From contig CM067503.1 of NCBI GenBank assembly GCA_034509495.1, forward strand, positions 6,502,115 through 6,566,114: a stretch of DNA of 64,000 nucleotides, given 5' to 3'. Shown in pieces: positions 1-28,070 of this stretch (positions are counted from its first letter, which is position 1; every line of letters begins with the position of its first letter). The DNA is from Acestrorhynchus altus. Its lineage: Eukaryota; Chordata; Actinopteri; Characiformes; Acestrorhynchidae. The notes under the pieces were generated by a model. That model made no database searches. It saw nothing but the letters and a program-made list of their open reading frames with translations, and had not been told where the DNA came from. The translations under genes were made by a program, and so were the position numbers.

Positions 1-3000
1 TTTCTATCACGGGCGCACTGAGACCATGAGGCCTTGCACAGTGGAAGCCCAGCAGTGGTGCAAGATTATGCTCAACCCGAGAGCAAGTGTAAGTATCAAG
101 TACCAACATTATCTACGCTGGAGATTGTATTTGAAGTGGTAGTTATGGAAGAAATAAATAATGTAGACATTTCTATTCTATTCTCAATACACTATACCAT
201 CGTTCACTGCAGGGCTGAATGGTTCTATGGAGGTTAACCGTTTTGGTGGCTTTTCCCCAAAAGCTCAGCTCAGTTCAGTGCCTGGTTTTCCCAGCATGGT
301 TAACTAACCATAATTGGGCCCACTGAACCGATCAGTGGGAGGGCTAGAAGATGACCTACTGATTGGCACCACATTTGGGTGCTTTTGTGTTGCAAGATCT
401 GGTGTCTTTTATTTTTCCAGAGGTAGTGGGACACCAAGCTAATGGGACAAGAACAGCTATAGCTCTCTGTGCAGTGTTTGTGTATTGTGCTGCATGTCAA
501 ACACCTACACTCACAAACCTATTTGAGTTGGTTTCAAACCAACGTGTTTACATGGATTGCAACATTATTTCACTTACTTTAGCCCTATTTGGACAGGATT
601 AGTTTGACAGTTATAGTAGTCTCCTGCAAATTGACGTGGGTAAATATTCCCTTTCTCTGAAAAAGGTTTATCAGGACTGAGATGGTTTTGCTGTGCATGG
701 CACAGATACCTTGGGTTTTTCAACACTATCGCAAATCTTCATACTTGCTGGAGATGCAGGCAAGATTGCAGATGAAACAACTGTGTGAGAAACAGCCACT
801 TGCTTTTGCGGGCTGTGCGAGGGTGCATACAGGCTGAAGCACACAGTCCACATTGAGAGTATTGTACCTATTTTCAAACTAAATTTTCATCAGCACTAAT
901 GGGTTATAAAAATGTTTATCATCTAATACTTTATCAGTGCCACGGCACGATTTTTGTAGGATATGTCAATGCAAGTTGAGCAGACACTCATATCTCAGTC
1001 TTTAATACAGTTTTCTTCTCCCAAGTGAATCTGAATGGATCAGTGATACATTTCACAGTAAAAAATACTTCACTCCACCAGGGAAAACTAATCCTGTCCA
1101 AATAGGGTTCATATCTACAAAATAGTTTCCATGACCTGTCCTGACATTAGCACAAGCATCTTACATCATGCTAAAAGATTAATTACAGCTTCAGGAAGGT
1201 GGCTACTCTTAGCTACAGGAGCCTTATAGTTCTAGTGCAAGTAATTAGGATCTTATTTGACAACTAATGTTGGTGTTGTAACATAATTAAATTATTTACA
1301 GAAATTAAGTTAAGCCTTATTTATGTGACATCAGACAGAGCCAATGATTATTGCATTATTACAAGACATCGTGCACTTCTTGGCGCCAGCCCAGAATGGT
1401 GCAGCAGAGCCTCAGTAACCATTTGGCCTTGCAGTGGAAAAAAGTTTTTGTGATCAGGTTGCACCCATTGAAAATGCACACACAGAGTTTGCCAGTAGAT
1501 TAAGGCATGATGGAGCAGATACACATGCAACATTTTGGTACCGTGCCTAATGCAAGCCGTGGGCTCAGTGGTGTAACTCTATTTGGTGAATGACCACCTA
1601 ATGTAGTTTTCACTTTCTTAAGTCAAGTGGTTTTAATATTAGCCCTAATTCACAGGCTGAAGAGAAGAGACAAGCCCTTCTTACCGCCTTCAACAAACAT
1701 AACAAACTGATGGACGAGGCGCAGAAAGGGAAAGGTTTGCACTGCTTCTGATGCAGTTTTGTGTTAGCTGGCATTTTCTGTAGAGAGAAAGGTCAACATT
1801 TCAGCCTAGTTCATACATCTTCGTGTTTAATTCTAGTTCTATATTTATGTGCACAGGCTTTGATAGACACCTCTTGGGATTGTACCTGATTGCTAAGGAG
1901 GAGGGGCTTCCTGTGCCTGAGCTTTACTCTGACCCTCTCTATGCTAAAAGGTTTGTCTCATTCCTTAATATTCTATATTCTATAATGTTTTTTGCCACTT
2001 TTGGAGTTCACTGTTCATGATTCGTAACCCAGTTTCCAGCAAACACTGGTAGAATAGTAGATTCACATAAATAATCCAGATGCATCCAGACTCTTTTCTG
2101 TTCTGGCACCAAAATGGTGGGATGAACTTCCCCTGGTGCTCCGAAGAGCTGAGTCCCTCACTGTCTTCAAACACAGACTGAAGACTCATCTGTTTCAGGA
2201 GTATTTAACTCCATAAAGACATTCGTTTCAACAGGATCTAAGCGTGAGGAATCTCTAGATTCTAGCCTCGTCGACTAGCTGAGGATATTCTGAGTGAACA
2301 GCAAAGCACTTTTGTAAGTCGCTCTGGAAAAGGACATTGGCTAAATGCCGTAAATGTAAATGTAAATACAACACTACAGTACACTACAGCACTATACACT
2401 GACTTCATTGTATAACGAAGTACGCAGAGAAACAAATGGGCTACACTCTAATTATTGAACTACAAACGTCTGTATGGTTGAACTGATGAAGTGTAGCAAC
2501 AAAGAGGTTTTTTAATGTAGTACTGTCTCCTTTGTCCATCTCCTTTGCAGTGGAGGAGGTGGGAACTTTGTCATTTCCTCCAGCCTAGTCGGCTACACAA
2601 CTGTTCTGGGTGCCGTCGCTCCCATGGTGCCCCACGGCTATGGCTTCTTCTACCGCATACGTGATGACAGGTGGGTTCAGTCAGGTATTTGTTGTGCGTT
2701 GTGTACATTTAACTTCTCACAAGCATAAATTAATATATTTACAAGTATGAACGATATCTTGCACACCAGTTCATCACAAAATTAAACTCAACCAGCCACC
2801 ACTGTCACCACCAGTCACCTGGCATGGCTACTTATCATCAAAACTTGGGAGTTGATAGTCACATGAACATTCCTTTCCTGTCTGCTCTATGGTTTTGTCT
2901 GATCTGTGGCACATGGCCTCATTAACTAGTGGCAGAGCTGATTAGCACAGTTAACAACCAAATGAGATCAAATTAAGGAATGTAAATGACTTTCAACTGG

Positions 3001-3486
3001 AGTCAGCCCTACTTTTGGTTTTCCAGCATGGACAGTACATACCCAAAATCACCATTTATTGATTTTGTGAGAAGGATGTAATTTAGCATTTGACAATATT
3101 ATGCCAGTTTATTAATTGTCTTAAAACTGAAACTGAGGAACCAAAACATGTGTTTAGTTTTCACAAATAATGTATGTCATGTTTTGTGTCATTTCCATGT
3201 TTATTCACACCTGCACTCTGTGTGTAATTACACTACATGATTTTCAGGGTTGTCAAATCATACCATGCACGCTACACAACTTGTGATCAGGAATCATTTA
3301 ATTGTTGTGGTTTGCAAACTAAAAAAACACAAGAACTAATGTGATGACGTGTCAATTTATTGTAGGATTGTCGCTGCTTGTACGGCCTGGAAGTCCTGTC
3401 CAGAGACAAACGCTGAGACATTCTTCCACAACCTGCGTACTTCCCTTCATGACATGATGCAAGTCACCACTCTCTCCCAGCTGTAG
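1..3486 (+). CDS. crot: Carnitine O-octanoyltransferase, 3' part (last five exons)
   Basis: CROT moves medium-chain acyl groups between CoA and carnitine in peroxisomes so that shortened fatty acids can leave for mitochondria. Coding exons are 2-88 (continuing left of the window; base 1 closes the previous codon), 1656-1734, 1857-1950, 2551-2670 and 3366-3486 with stop TAG at 3484-3486. The joined frame gives 166 residues, roughly the last quarter of the family's ~610. Visible landmarks are the carnitine acyltransferase motif GRTETMR in the first exon, FDRHLLGLYLIAKEEGLP in the third, GGGGNFVISSSLVGY with the second substrate-binding motif in the fourth, and the C-terminal AWKSCPETNAE block. 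All introns are GT-AG and phases match. The catalytic histidine lies upstream of the window. The protein ends in SQL, a peroxisomal targeting-like tripeptide. Identity is firm because the downstream abcb gene is also the expected mammalian neighbour. Confidence 0.95.
2082..2368 (+). mobile_element. 5'-truncated L2-type LINE 3' end (copy 1)
   Basis: This lies in the crot intron 1951-2550. An open stretch at 2097-2216 encodes the C-terminal end of a LINE reverse-transcriptase protein (PKWWDELPLVLRRAESLTVF, then KHRLKTHLF) and stops at TAA 2214-2216. A short 3' UTR follows and ends in TGTAAA-type repeats, as in L2-clade LINEs. A near-identical copy is at 32589-32870, and a reverse-strand tail is at the right window edge. 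The clade is assigned from the motif and tail only. Confidence 0.75.
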
Positions 3487-3754
3487 AGAAAAGATTCCTG
3501 GGAATGTATTCGTTCACCTTTGTTTTCATCACCATTCAATCAACTGTATGTAGATAAGCTAGCACTGATTAACGTGCCTTTCGTTTTAGATGCATTAGTA
3601 CTTTTTGAGTATCAGGTGATGTCCTGTGGCACAACAAGATCTTTGATCCTGAAAATTGAGATATCAGAAAGATACTTGTGCCTCTCTGGGTGGGATATTG
3701 CTCTCTCTTCCTATTTCACACTCAATGTGATTCTGGTCAGCACAAGCGTCTGTT

Positions 3755-3990
3755 AGCCATTGTAGCAGAGCTGGGTGAGTTGGCTGTCCAGTGAGGATGC
3801 GACTGGTGGCAGTTCGAAAAGAGGCAGTGGTTGACATCATATCTATCAGAGGAAGCATGTGCTTCTCCTCACCCTCCTGGTGTTGGGAGCATCACATGTG
3901 ATGGGGGCGAATGAAAATGATAATGGGGTTGTTGAATTGGCACTTCCAAATTTGCGGGGAGAAAAACAGGGTAAACCAAAAGGGGAGAAA
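3755..3990 (+). repeat. Interspersed repeat, family also at ~49980
   Basis: The stretch shares long words with 49980-50215. Both carry a GGCAGT near a cagtttgaaaa/cagttcgaaaa word, an AAGCATGTGCTT block, TCACCCTCCTGGTG, a CATxTGTGATGGGG word, and a GGCACTTCCAAAT or TTAGCACTTCCAAAT end. No protein or tRNA-like head is evident, so the class is left open. Confidence 0.6.
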
Positions 3991-4359
3991 AAGCACTTGT
4001 AACGTTTTTTTTTCTTTTGCAGCTTTTAGCTATTTTGGACTCCTCTGTTCTAAGAACTTTGTTTCTCTCCCGCAGAAGCTCTTTGTAATCTTTGTAATAA
4101 ACTGAACTAATGATAGAAGGCAGTACAGGGAAATACTGAGACAGAACATTAGACTAAAAAATAACATCAAATAGATTTTGAGCCAAATTAAGAAAAGTAA
4201 AAAAGCTGCTGCTATGTTCTCACATCTGATCTTTGTTCTCTATTGTTCTTCATCTAAATCCTGTGTATCTGGTCGATCTGCAGAGATCTAAAGAGTGGGT
4301 GGGTTTTAATATAAACTTATGATCAAACATTCACTATAATGCCTCATTACACATCAGTC

Positions 4360-4695
4360 AAAATGCAATGTGAAAAAATTAGGACATCCCAGGAAATCCT
4401 TTGTCTATTTTACTATATTTAAACGTATTGATCTTCATTACTGGTTTACACACATCTTCAATCCAGACCGTTCTTATGTTATGCCCCTTCATGTGAGTGT
4501 GTGTCTGTGTTTGTGTGTGAGTGCACGCACACAAGTGCAGAGAGGAGCAGAGTGAGGGAGGAGATAAAAGGTATTCTGCAAGATTGAAAGTGTTATTTAA
4601 ACACTTTAAAACTCAATGTAAACTCAGCCCATTCCTTGCTCTGTTTATATGTTGATATCGATATAAATACCAATATATCACGCAGCCCTAGTCAG
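4360..4695 (+). repeat. Inverted-repeat element fragment ending GCAGCCCTAG
   Basis: This is the right-hand part of a family that has both ends at 48342-48762. Shared landmarks are the AATTAGGACA word, a GAGGAGCAGAGTGAG-like purine block, CAGCCCATxxCTTGCTCT, and a terminal AATATATCACGCAGCCCTAG. The left terminal repeat is missing here. It looks like a non-autonomous DNA element; the superfamily is not assigned. Confidence 0.55.
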
Positions 4696-6356
4696 AACAT
4701 CCCTGAAACTTCAGAGTGTACCTACCAAAATTGGCCCAGGGAAGAATATGGGGACGGGATCCCAAGCCTCTCATGGAGAGTTTAGCCTATCTTGTCCAAT
4801 CCCATTGAAGAGCTAATGTAGAATAAATTCCTGTTAATATTGACTGTATCCTGTGACGTTCATTCCTGGTGAGAGCAGGTTTGGTGGCACAAGGAGGACC
4901 TCTACTGTACTAGGCAGGTGATTTTAATGATTTGGCTGATTGGTGTGTGGATATTGTAACATGATTGTTGATATCCATTATACAGTATGTTAAATAGATA
5001 ATCAGACAGCATAAGGAAACTCCCAGAACTTTTAATATTGAACAAATTTCAATATTTACTTACACAAACATAGGAACTTTGAGGTACCAAGTAATTTGTC
5101 ATTGTAATAAGCATTGTTTAACTGCTGTAACTCAGTTCAAGTTTGTATAATAATGATTGACTGGCCTAGCGCGAAATCTTGTGTCTTGGACTTGGAGTTA
5201 ATTGTGGGGTTTTTTTTTACTACTGATCATAATTTTAGTTTTACTTAACACAGCCTTGACATCCCTATAAAGCAGCGTCTCAGCGGGATGAGTTTCAAAT
5301 ACATCAGTCAGATTCTTTAGTGAACCTCAGGACCATGTGGCCTTATCTGTTCAACAAAAGCAGTGCATTCAGACCACAGAATGTGCATGATGATTCTGTA
5401 AGTCTTTAGAGTAGCCAGTGGGCTTTCAAACCAAATGCACAGGAAATGCATCTAAAGACACTATATCTTGAGTGTACTTATACATAGGAAACACAATGAA
5501 TTCTTATTTGTGCACAGATCAATGCAAATCAACTGTAGCAATGCAGCCTTAACATTTCAGTTGTCGGGTGTATTCTGTTTGTTTCTGCTCTGTTTTTAAT
5601 TTTGTTAAGTTTCGTTTAAAAATGAACTTTTAATTCACCAGTAATGTTTGTGCTAAGAGAAAAAAAAGATATAAACCTGTATTAGATACTGCACTGTAAT
5701 GGTATCGAATACTTTTATTTAAATGATTTAAATGAATTGTTCTCTTTTTCAAGGAAAAATCAAAAGTCTTGTAAGAACTGGTTTTGATTATCGATGTATA
5801 ATCATGTTTTGGTACTTTTTCAAAATGACATTCTTAGTTGGAGAATACAAGATGTGGACAAGTGGGATGATTCATAAATGAATGGGAAAATGTGGATTTG
5901 GTTGGGCAGTGACTGGATTTTCCCTAACTGCAGCTGACCTCTACATCAGACTGACTGTAATTCAAAGAAATGCTTTGGATACAGATGCTTTGAGTAATTG
6001 CAAATCCAGTCATTGTAATCACATTCCCTCAGTCATGCTAGCAGATTATTTGCACAGAATCAGTTTGTTTTTATTAAGATGACGCTAGTGTTTATGTCTA
6101 ATAAGCTTCTGTCTGAATGGTGTTTTCCATAAATTTGGAAAAGTGAGATCTGTTGTGTTAGGAAGCAGCAATGTTAAGGTTTATGTGGTTACCAGATATC
6201 AAGGTGTTTGGAGCATGAGGAATGGAATTATTATGATGGAATAAATGAGATTAGATGCACATTTATGCCTCAAGTGTGAATGTACTGTTTGTAAAATACC
6301 TTACAGAGATGCGTGTAATGGCTGATAATCTGTAGTTAACTTGTAATAGCTTTTTC

Positions 6357-6362
6357 AATAAA
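6357..6362 (+). promoter_or_regulatory. Distal + strand polyadenylation hexamer (candidate for crot)
   Basis: This AATAAA lies about 105 bp before the opposing - strand hexamer at 6467-6472. Nearer candidates for crot are 4096-4101 and 4822-4827. Use of this distal site would give a ~2.9 kb 3' UTR, so it is only a candidate. Confidence 0.3.
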
Positions 6363-6466
6363 ACAAAAGTAATGATTATATAAATGTAATGATATAAAAT
6401 GACAAATGACTAAATATGTACCCAGAACAAACACAAGGAATAACTGCACTGGCAAATAAATTGAGA

Positions 6467-6472
6467 TTTATT
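6467..6472 (-). promoter_or_regulatory. abcb4 polyadenylation signal (candidate)
   Basis: TTTATT on the + strand reads AATAAA on the - strand. It is the only canonical - strand hexamer I found between here and the abcb4 stop codon at 7292-7294, and gives a 3' UTR of about 0.8 kb. A weaker ATTAAA lies at 6548-6553. Confidence 0.5.
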
Positions 6473-7291
6473 TAAAAAAAGCAGATAGCCAGTATAAAAA
6501 TATGTGCTCCACAACACAACCAAGTGCTGCCACAGAAGGTACAGCAGTTTAATGTTAGCTTTATAAATAAGTGCAGAAACATTACACATTACAGTACTTT
6601 CTGATTTACAAAGTGAAGCATCATGATTAAAGCTTTGGTTCTGATTTTTCCTCCCTTTAAGTTCAGTATAAGTGTATAGGAGACAAGTGATTTACATTTT
6701 ACTAATATATCAATGATCAACTTTGCAGTTGTATATACAACTGCATATTTGCTATTGCATTAATTGTAAGAAGTGCTGTTAGATGTGATCGCCTCATCTG
6801 TTAGGAGACAAACTCAGTGAAAAGGTTTAACATGCTAACAGCATGGACCCGGAGGCAGTGTGACAGTAGTTTAAAATTAATGCATCTTTGCTTTCGCTGA
6901 GCTTTCCTTCTCTTAAAACTATCATTTTCCACTGTTTACACAAACAGGTATTTCTCTCCACCATTATTTATCCAATCCTTTTGATATATTTTGGTGCTTT
7001 TTCTAGCGACTGCACAAGACCAAACATTCAAAATGTGCCTGTTTTCTCTCCACCACCATTATTTAGCGTTTGATATGAGCACTAGCGCTCTATAAATAAC
7101 ATCTGAAGGTCACCAGGTCATCCTCACCTAAAACAATCCAAACCTCATGTAACAGATGTAAATAAATAGAATTGCCTACACTCTTTCTCTGTAAAGTTGT
7201 ATTTGTTTGTTCCACAAACAACCTTTACCTTTCCCTCGTCCTCTGAGTGTTTGTGGTGGGAGTTGAGTTCCAGCACAGCCCCCTGTTTGTC

Positions 7292-23487
<16,196 letters not shown>

Positions 23488-24052
23488 GTTCACTTCTTCA
23501 CGGAGTTTCTGGAGGTGCTGCTGATGTTCTCCTTCAGAGCAGCTGTGGAGGTTCCCCTGCTGGACCTGCAGCTGGAATGGAAGGAGAGGGTTCGGCTGTG
23601 CTTCTGACTTTAATGTAAGAGCTTTAGAGCTACTGTACTATTCTTATGAGGAGGGTTTCACGAAGCTCAGTCTTGATGGAATTTTCCAGTCCACCTTAAA
23701 ATGTGCGGCAGTTGCATGTACCTGTTGCGATATTTAAGGTGGACTGGGAAGATACCGAGCTTAAGACTTTGAAACTCAAATAATTGGTCAAAAAAAACTC
23801 AGGATTAGACGTAAATGGCATTCTTTTAAAGGATGCACATGTAATAAATTGGTTATAATATCATGTATATATTTTATTAAGCTGCATTAGAGTTTTTTTT
23901 TTTTCTTTCTGGACTAAAACGTAGTTTAGTATTCAATTATCGAACGATATGAGTCGATGTTATTGATTAATGTATCAATAACATCGCGGTGTCGTTGCCT
24001 TACCTTGTGTTGGCGCAGATGGTGCGGCGCGCGCTGCTGCGCTCGGTGTGTC
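23488..24052 (-). other. abcb4: abcb4 5' UTR exons
   Basis: The leader just upstream of the ATG runs to about 23565, where CTGCAG reads as a splice acceptor. A GC-rich first non-coding exon ends at 24004 with donor CAAG|GTAAGG and probably begins near 24052, about 25-30 bp after the TATA box. Neither segment has an ATG before the main start. The exon 1 start is inferred from TATA spacing. Confidence 0.6.
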
Positions 24053-24082
24053 GCGCGCAGCGGACTGTGAGCGCAGTTTATA
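24004..24082 (-). promoter_or_regulatory. abcb4: abcb4 core promoter with TATA box
   Basis: The - strand reads CCGTTATAAACTGCG with TATAAA at 24082-24077. A CpG-dense stretch of about 60 bp (GCGCGCG-rich) follows. It is immediately upstream of the proposed first exon and the only CpG-rich patch near the 5' end of this gene. Confidence 0.6.
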
Positions 24083-24327
24083 ACGGGAGGGTTTATTATT
24101 ACCCGATTACATCATTTACAGCCCCCTCACCCCACGCTCAAAGACCCTCCAACATTCAATCAAGAGTTACTATCAGTGCTTTCTGTCAGAAGGTAAAGAT
24201 GATCATAGTTTAACAGATGTTTTTTTGATTAAAACAACATCTGGAGAAGTAGTGGGCAAGTGTACCTGCGCGCGCACACATTGCATGCTTTTGTGGGATG
24301 GTCGGCAAAGGATCAACCTCAATGACC

Positions 24328-24330
<3 letters not shown>

Positions 24331-24360
<30 letters not shown>
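24331..24360. repeat. (GT)n microsatellite
   Basis: A 30-bp GT run about 250 bp upstream of the abcb4 TATA box. Confidence 0.9.
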
Positions 24361-24366
<6 letters not shown>

Positions 24367-24526
24367 TTGACATTAATCTGAAAGATGTGGTAAATTTCTA
24401 TCAGCCTATTTCAGTAATAATAATATCAGATCCATCTTTTTATTACATCCAGAACATCTCACTGATGTTTACCGTCAAAGGGCACTTTTGTACCTGCAAT
24501 TCTGTCCAAAAGGTTACGCTCTAAAG

Positions 24527-25127
24527 CAGGACTTCTCAGCTTTTTCCACCTGTTCACTACTAGAGCACATAACAGCTCACAGGGAACTCAAAGAGTTTCA
24601 GACTTTGAAATAGAGAGTTAGGATCAAAATAGCACATCTTCATGAAAACATCTGTCCCATATGTCCCTCACAAATACCAGCAGTAAAGATCATCATGACA
24701 TTACTACGTATCAATTGTGGACTTCTTTAACTGTGTCTAAAAGCTGTCAGACCCCTATAGGTTATGTCTGTAATTGGTCTACTTATGCAATCACATCCTA
24801 TACCTAACATAGTCTGGGTTGAACTTGTGAGTGATTTTTTTGTGTGTTTTCAGAGGAACAGAGTCTCCCTTCTTTCTTCACTTCTATTAGAATAATGTTG
24901 TTATTCTAAATTTCATCATTTATTTCTAAAAACGTTTGTATAAAGTTTACAGTTTAACCATAATTGTTCTCTTTATTTTTGTTCATAGTAAAGAAAGATT
25001 TACGTAGACTTTTATGATTACTGACCCACTTCAGACTACTGCTGACCACTGAGGATGGGCCTGCACACCACTAGAGAGAGCTTCATGGCCCGCTGGTGGT
25101 CCCCAGTCCACAGGCTGAGAAACCCTG
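24527..25127. mobile_element. hAT-like non-autonomous DNA transposon
   Basis: The left end reads CAGGACTTCTCAGC; the right end in reverse complement reads CAGGGTTTCTCAGCC, the usual hAT-type terminus. The flanks are CTCTAAAG (24519-24526) and TACTAAAG (25128-25135), an 8-bp target duplication matching at 6 of 8. About 600 bp with no transposase ORF. Confidence 0.7.
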
Positions 25128-25135
25128 TACTAAAG

Positions 25136-27100
25136 CATACTGTTCTAAACCTTTTATTTCAGCAATAAGAGAGCATTTACTGTAGAACCTCAGATCACAG
25201 ATACCTATAACATTGATACAGCAAAAAGCATTTCTAAAATTGAGATTAGATATCTTCCCTGCTGAAAAACCAACCCGTCAAACGGTCATACTAGTCGTCC
25301 AGCTTGATCAGCCTCTTTAACTTTTCCTAACTAAGTAAATACACTGTTTGTATCCTTTTGAAGTGATTGTTCTAGACCACCTAATCCATCAAAAGTGATG
25401 TGAGCTGGTTTGAAGATTAAAACTTTGTTCCAGATTTCTACTGGATGCTCCCAGTCAGAACACGGAAATGTTAAATCACCAGAGCACCTGATTTAACATC
25501 AATAAGCACTGATTTACCGAACTAGGTGTTGGATGAGAACTACAAATAATACTAACTGTGGAGATATTTGAATGAACACTGATGTAAAAACAGTTCTGTA
25601 TTAATTGTATTTGTATTTCTGCTCAGATAGAGGTTTTCCAATCTAATGTACAGGTGCTGAAAACCTTTGACCAGTGCTTTAAACCATCACTGTTGCGCAA
25701 GAACCTTGTATCTCCAAAATGTCACAGGAGAAGAAAATAACCTGCATAACTTCCAATGGATGTCAGTGTAAACAGGCAGGAATACCCCTTTAACAGACAG
25801 ACAGCAAATGCACCTCCTCTTTGCCTTTTTCGGAAGTAGAATTACTTTACATGTTTAAGATGATGTGATATCCAGATTACTTGGATAGAATAGATAGATG
25901 GTGCTTGACAAACGGAGGTGATAAAGACATGTTTTAAACAAACTACTCATTTTTATAGGGGGTTTATGAAATTCTGCTGGTCAAAGTCTGAATTTTCCTG
26001 AACTGTTTAAACAGACAGTGTTGACAGTGATGAAGTGGAGTAAATGGTTTATGTATTCTACATTTTCCAAATCAACTGGCATACTTCGTAAACACCTCAG
26101 TAAATATTTATACTACTATATGGTGATCTATTAAAATTAATATTTTAATGTTCTCAAAGTAAAGTGGTCACACCACAGGGCTGTCAAAAACAAACACATT
26201 AATCATTTGACAGAAAATATGGAATTGTTCAAGTAATTAGCTAATTTAATTACATTAATTTAATGAGCAATTTCAAACTTGCCACCCAAGCTCATCACAT
26301 ATATCTTGAGGGACTGATCTGCTTCTTGTATGACAGAAAAGAAAAAGGTAATCTCTCTCTGACCAATACATCACATACAACACTACGACAAAATATAACA
26401 AATTTAACTAAATTGGTTTAAGATGTTTTATCAAGCCACACACAGTCACAGTGGTCATGCTTAGGTAAGTCATCCCTGAGCACTCATGGCAAGACCTATG
26501 CTAGTCTAGTAGAAGAGAGGTATGCATATTGCGCAAAGTCATTCATCCTATTACTCAGGTTACATAAAGTGCAATAAATCCCAGGAACTGCATGTGAAGC
26601 AAAGGTGATGATTTCTCTGTTAAAGATTGCCCAGCCTCAGGCTGTGTCAGCTCAGATATATTCATATTTTAAACAGTTGTATATTGTGGAAACGTGTAAC
26701 ACTTGTTCATGACGGTAAAGAAAGACATTTTAAAATGAAAAAAGTGTGGACTGTTTTCTTTATGTCTGTTCGGGGGTAGGATTCCCAAAAGCTTCCTGGC
26801 ACAAAGATGATTCTTAGAAGGTCAAGTGAGCATCACACCTGACTCTCCTTGTTAAATTGTTTGCAGTGCTAAGATGCTTTAGGGGAACTAGTCCAGACCT
26901 CCAGTTTCCATGTGTTTTTCATTCTTTGTAGTCTCTGATCTGTACTTCAACACTGATGAATCAGGAGCTTTCTGATCAACATCATTCTCTTATCATACTA
27001 TGGTGTGTAATCATAAACTGGGTGGTGCTCATTGACTCACGAAGATTGAAATGTCTTCTTTAATAGTAGGTACACTGTTTGGGGGGGGTAGGTTTGTCAT
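25136..27100. other. Intergenic interval without recognised features
   Basis: AT-rich sequence between the abcb4 promoter and the simple repeats at 27.1 kb. No exon-like ORFs, no RNA gene and no repeat I can name. Confidence 0.5.
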
Positions 27101-27105
27101 GTCTG

Positions 27106-27198
27106 TTATATATATATATATATATATAAAATTATCCAGTATGTGTATATTTATATTATCATCCAGTATATGTATATGTATATGTATATTATTATCCA

Positions 27199-27276
<78 letters not shown>

Positions 27277-27299
27277 TATTATCCGTATATGTATATTGT
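27106..27299. repeat. (TA)n and (TATATG)n satellite-like tract
   Basis: A TA run is followed by TATATG hexamers interrupted by ATTATTATCCAG spacers. The His-Ile and Cys-Ile open frames it yields in several frames are by-products of the repeat. Confidence 0.95.
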
Positions 27300-27799
27300 T
27301 CAGAGAGAAACCTATGCACAAGGGCACGTTTCAGTCTGTAAGTCTGAGTTCCAGCCTTGACCACTGATTTGGTCTTTGTCAGTCTTTATTTATTATGTGT
27401 AACATAAATACTGTATAATGTACACTTTTTTAGGATTTGTTTACATTTTGATTGAAGGACTGAGAAAATCTAGGCTGGGTGTAAGCTGGGCTCATTAGAG
27501 AAGTAAACAATACCATGTCACCAACGTAAAACAAACTGACAATCCAGAAAGTGGACTGCGTGACATTTTACAGGTAACAACACCAGACAAACCTGTTTCT
27601 GCTGCCTGGAGTCTGTTCACTACATTAATTACTATCTTGGAATATCTTATACTGGCCAACATCCTCTAATGTCCAGTTAACTGGTTCCCAGCAGCTTTTC
27701 ACTGGTGGAGCTACAGCTAAAGGAGCCGTTGTTTCATGTGTTAGACTATATAGTCTACTATAAATGGAAGTAAAATCCATGAGTTATAGTAATTATATT

Positions 27800-28070
27800 T
27801 TTTAACCCACTGTGTTGTGCACATATACTGAATGCAGGAATTAGTCCTCCACATTTGACCCATCCTCACACAGTGATACACACTAGTGAATTCACACACA
27901 TGCCCAGCCCAGTGGTCAGCCCTATCTTTAGCACCCGGGCAGCAGCTGGGGAGTTCAGTGCCCTTGCTCAATGGCACTTCACTCATATCCTGCCAGTACA
28001 GGGATTCAAACCGGTAACCTTCCAGGCACAAGGCTGGTTCCCTAAGCACCAGACCACAGTTGGTATGACA
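27800..28070 (-). mobile_element. tRNA-headed SINE
   Basis: Read on the - strand, a tRNA-like head (GTGGTCTGGTGCTTAG, then a box-B-like GGTTTGAATCC) is followed by the AGTGAAGTGCCATTGAGCAAG body word found in many fish SINEs. The 110-codon open frame across it is a by-product. Confidence 0.65.

Larger units (their letters stand above)
3487..6466. other. crot-abcb4 convergent intergenic / 3' UTR interval
   Basis: No coding exon is seen here. The interval begins with the crot 3' UTR and contains AATAAA hexamers on the + strand at 4096-4101, 4822-4827 and 6357-6362. It also holds two repeat fragments (about 3755-3990 and 4360-4695). The rest is AT-rich unique-looking sequence without recognisable features. 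Which + strand hexamer is used for crot cannot be told from sequence alone. Confidence 0.6.

Noticed and set aside
27029..27364. His-Ile and Cys-Ile repeat ORFs on both strands
   Set aside because: They are translations of the (TATATG)n tract; all frames are open for the same reason.
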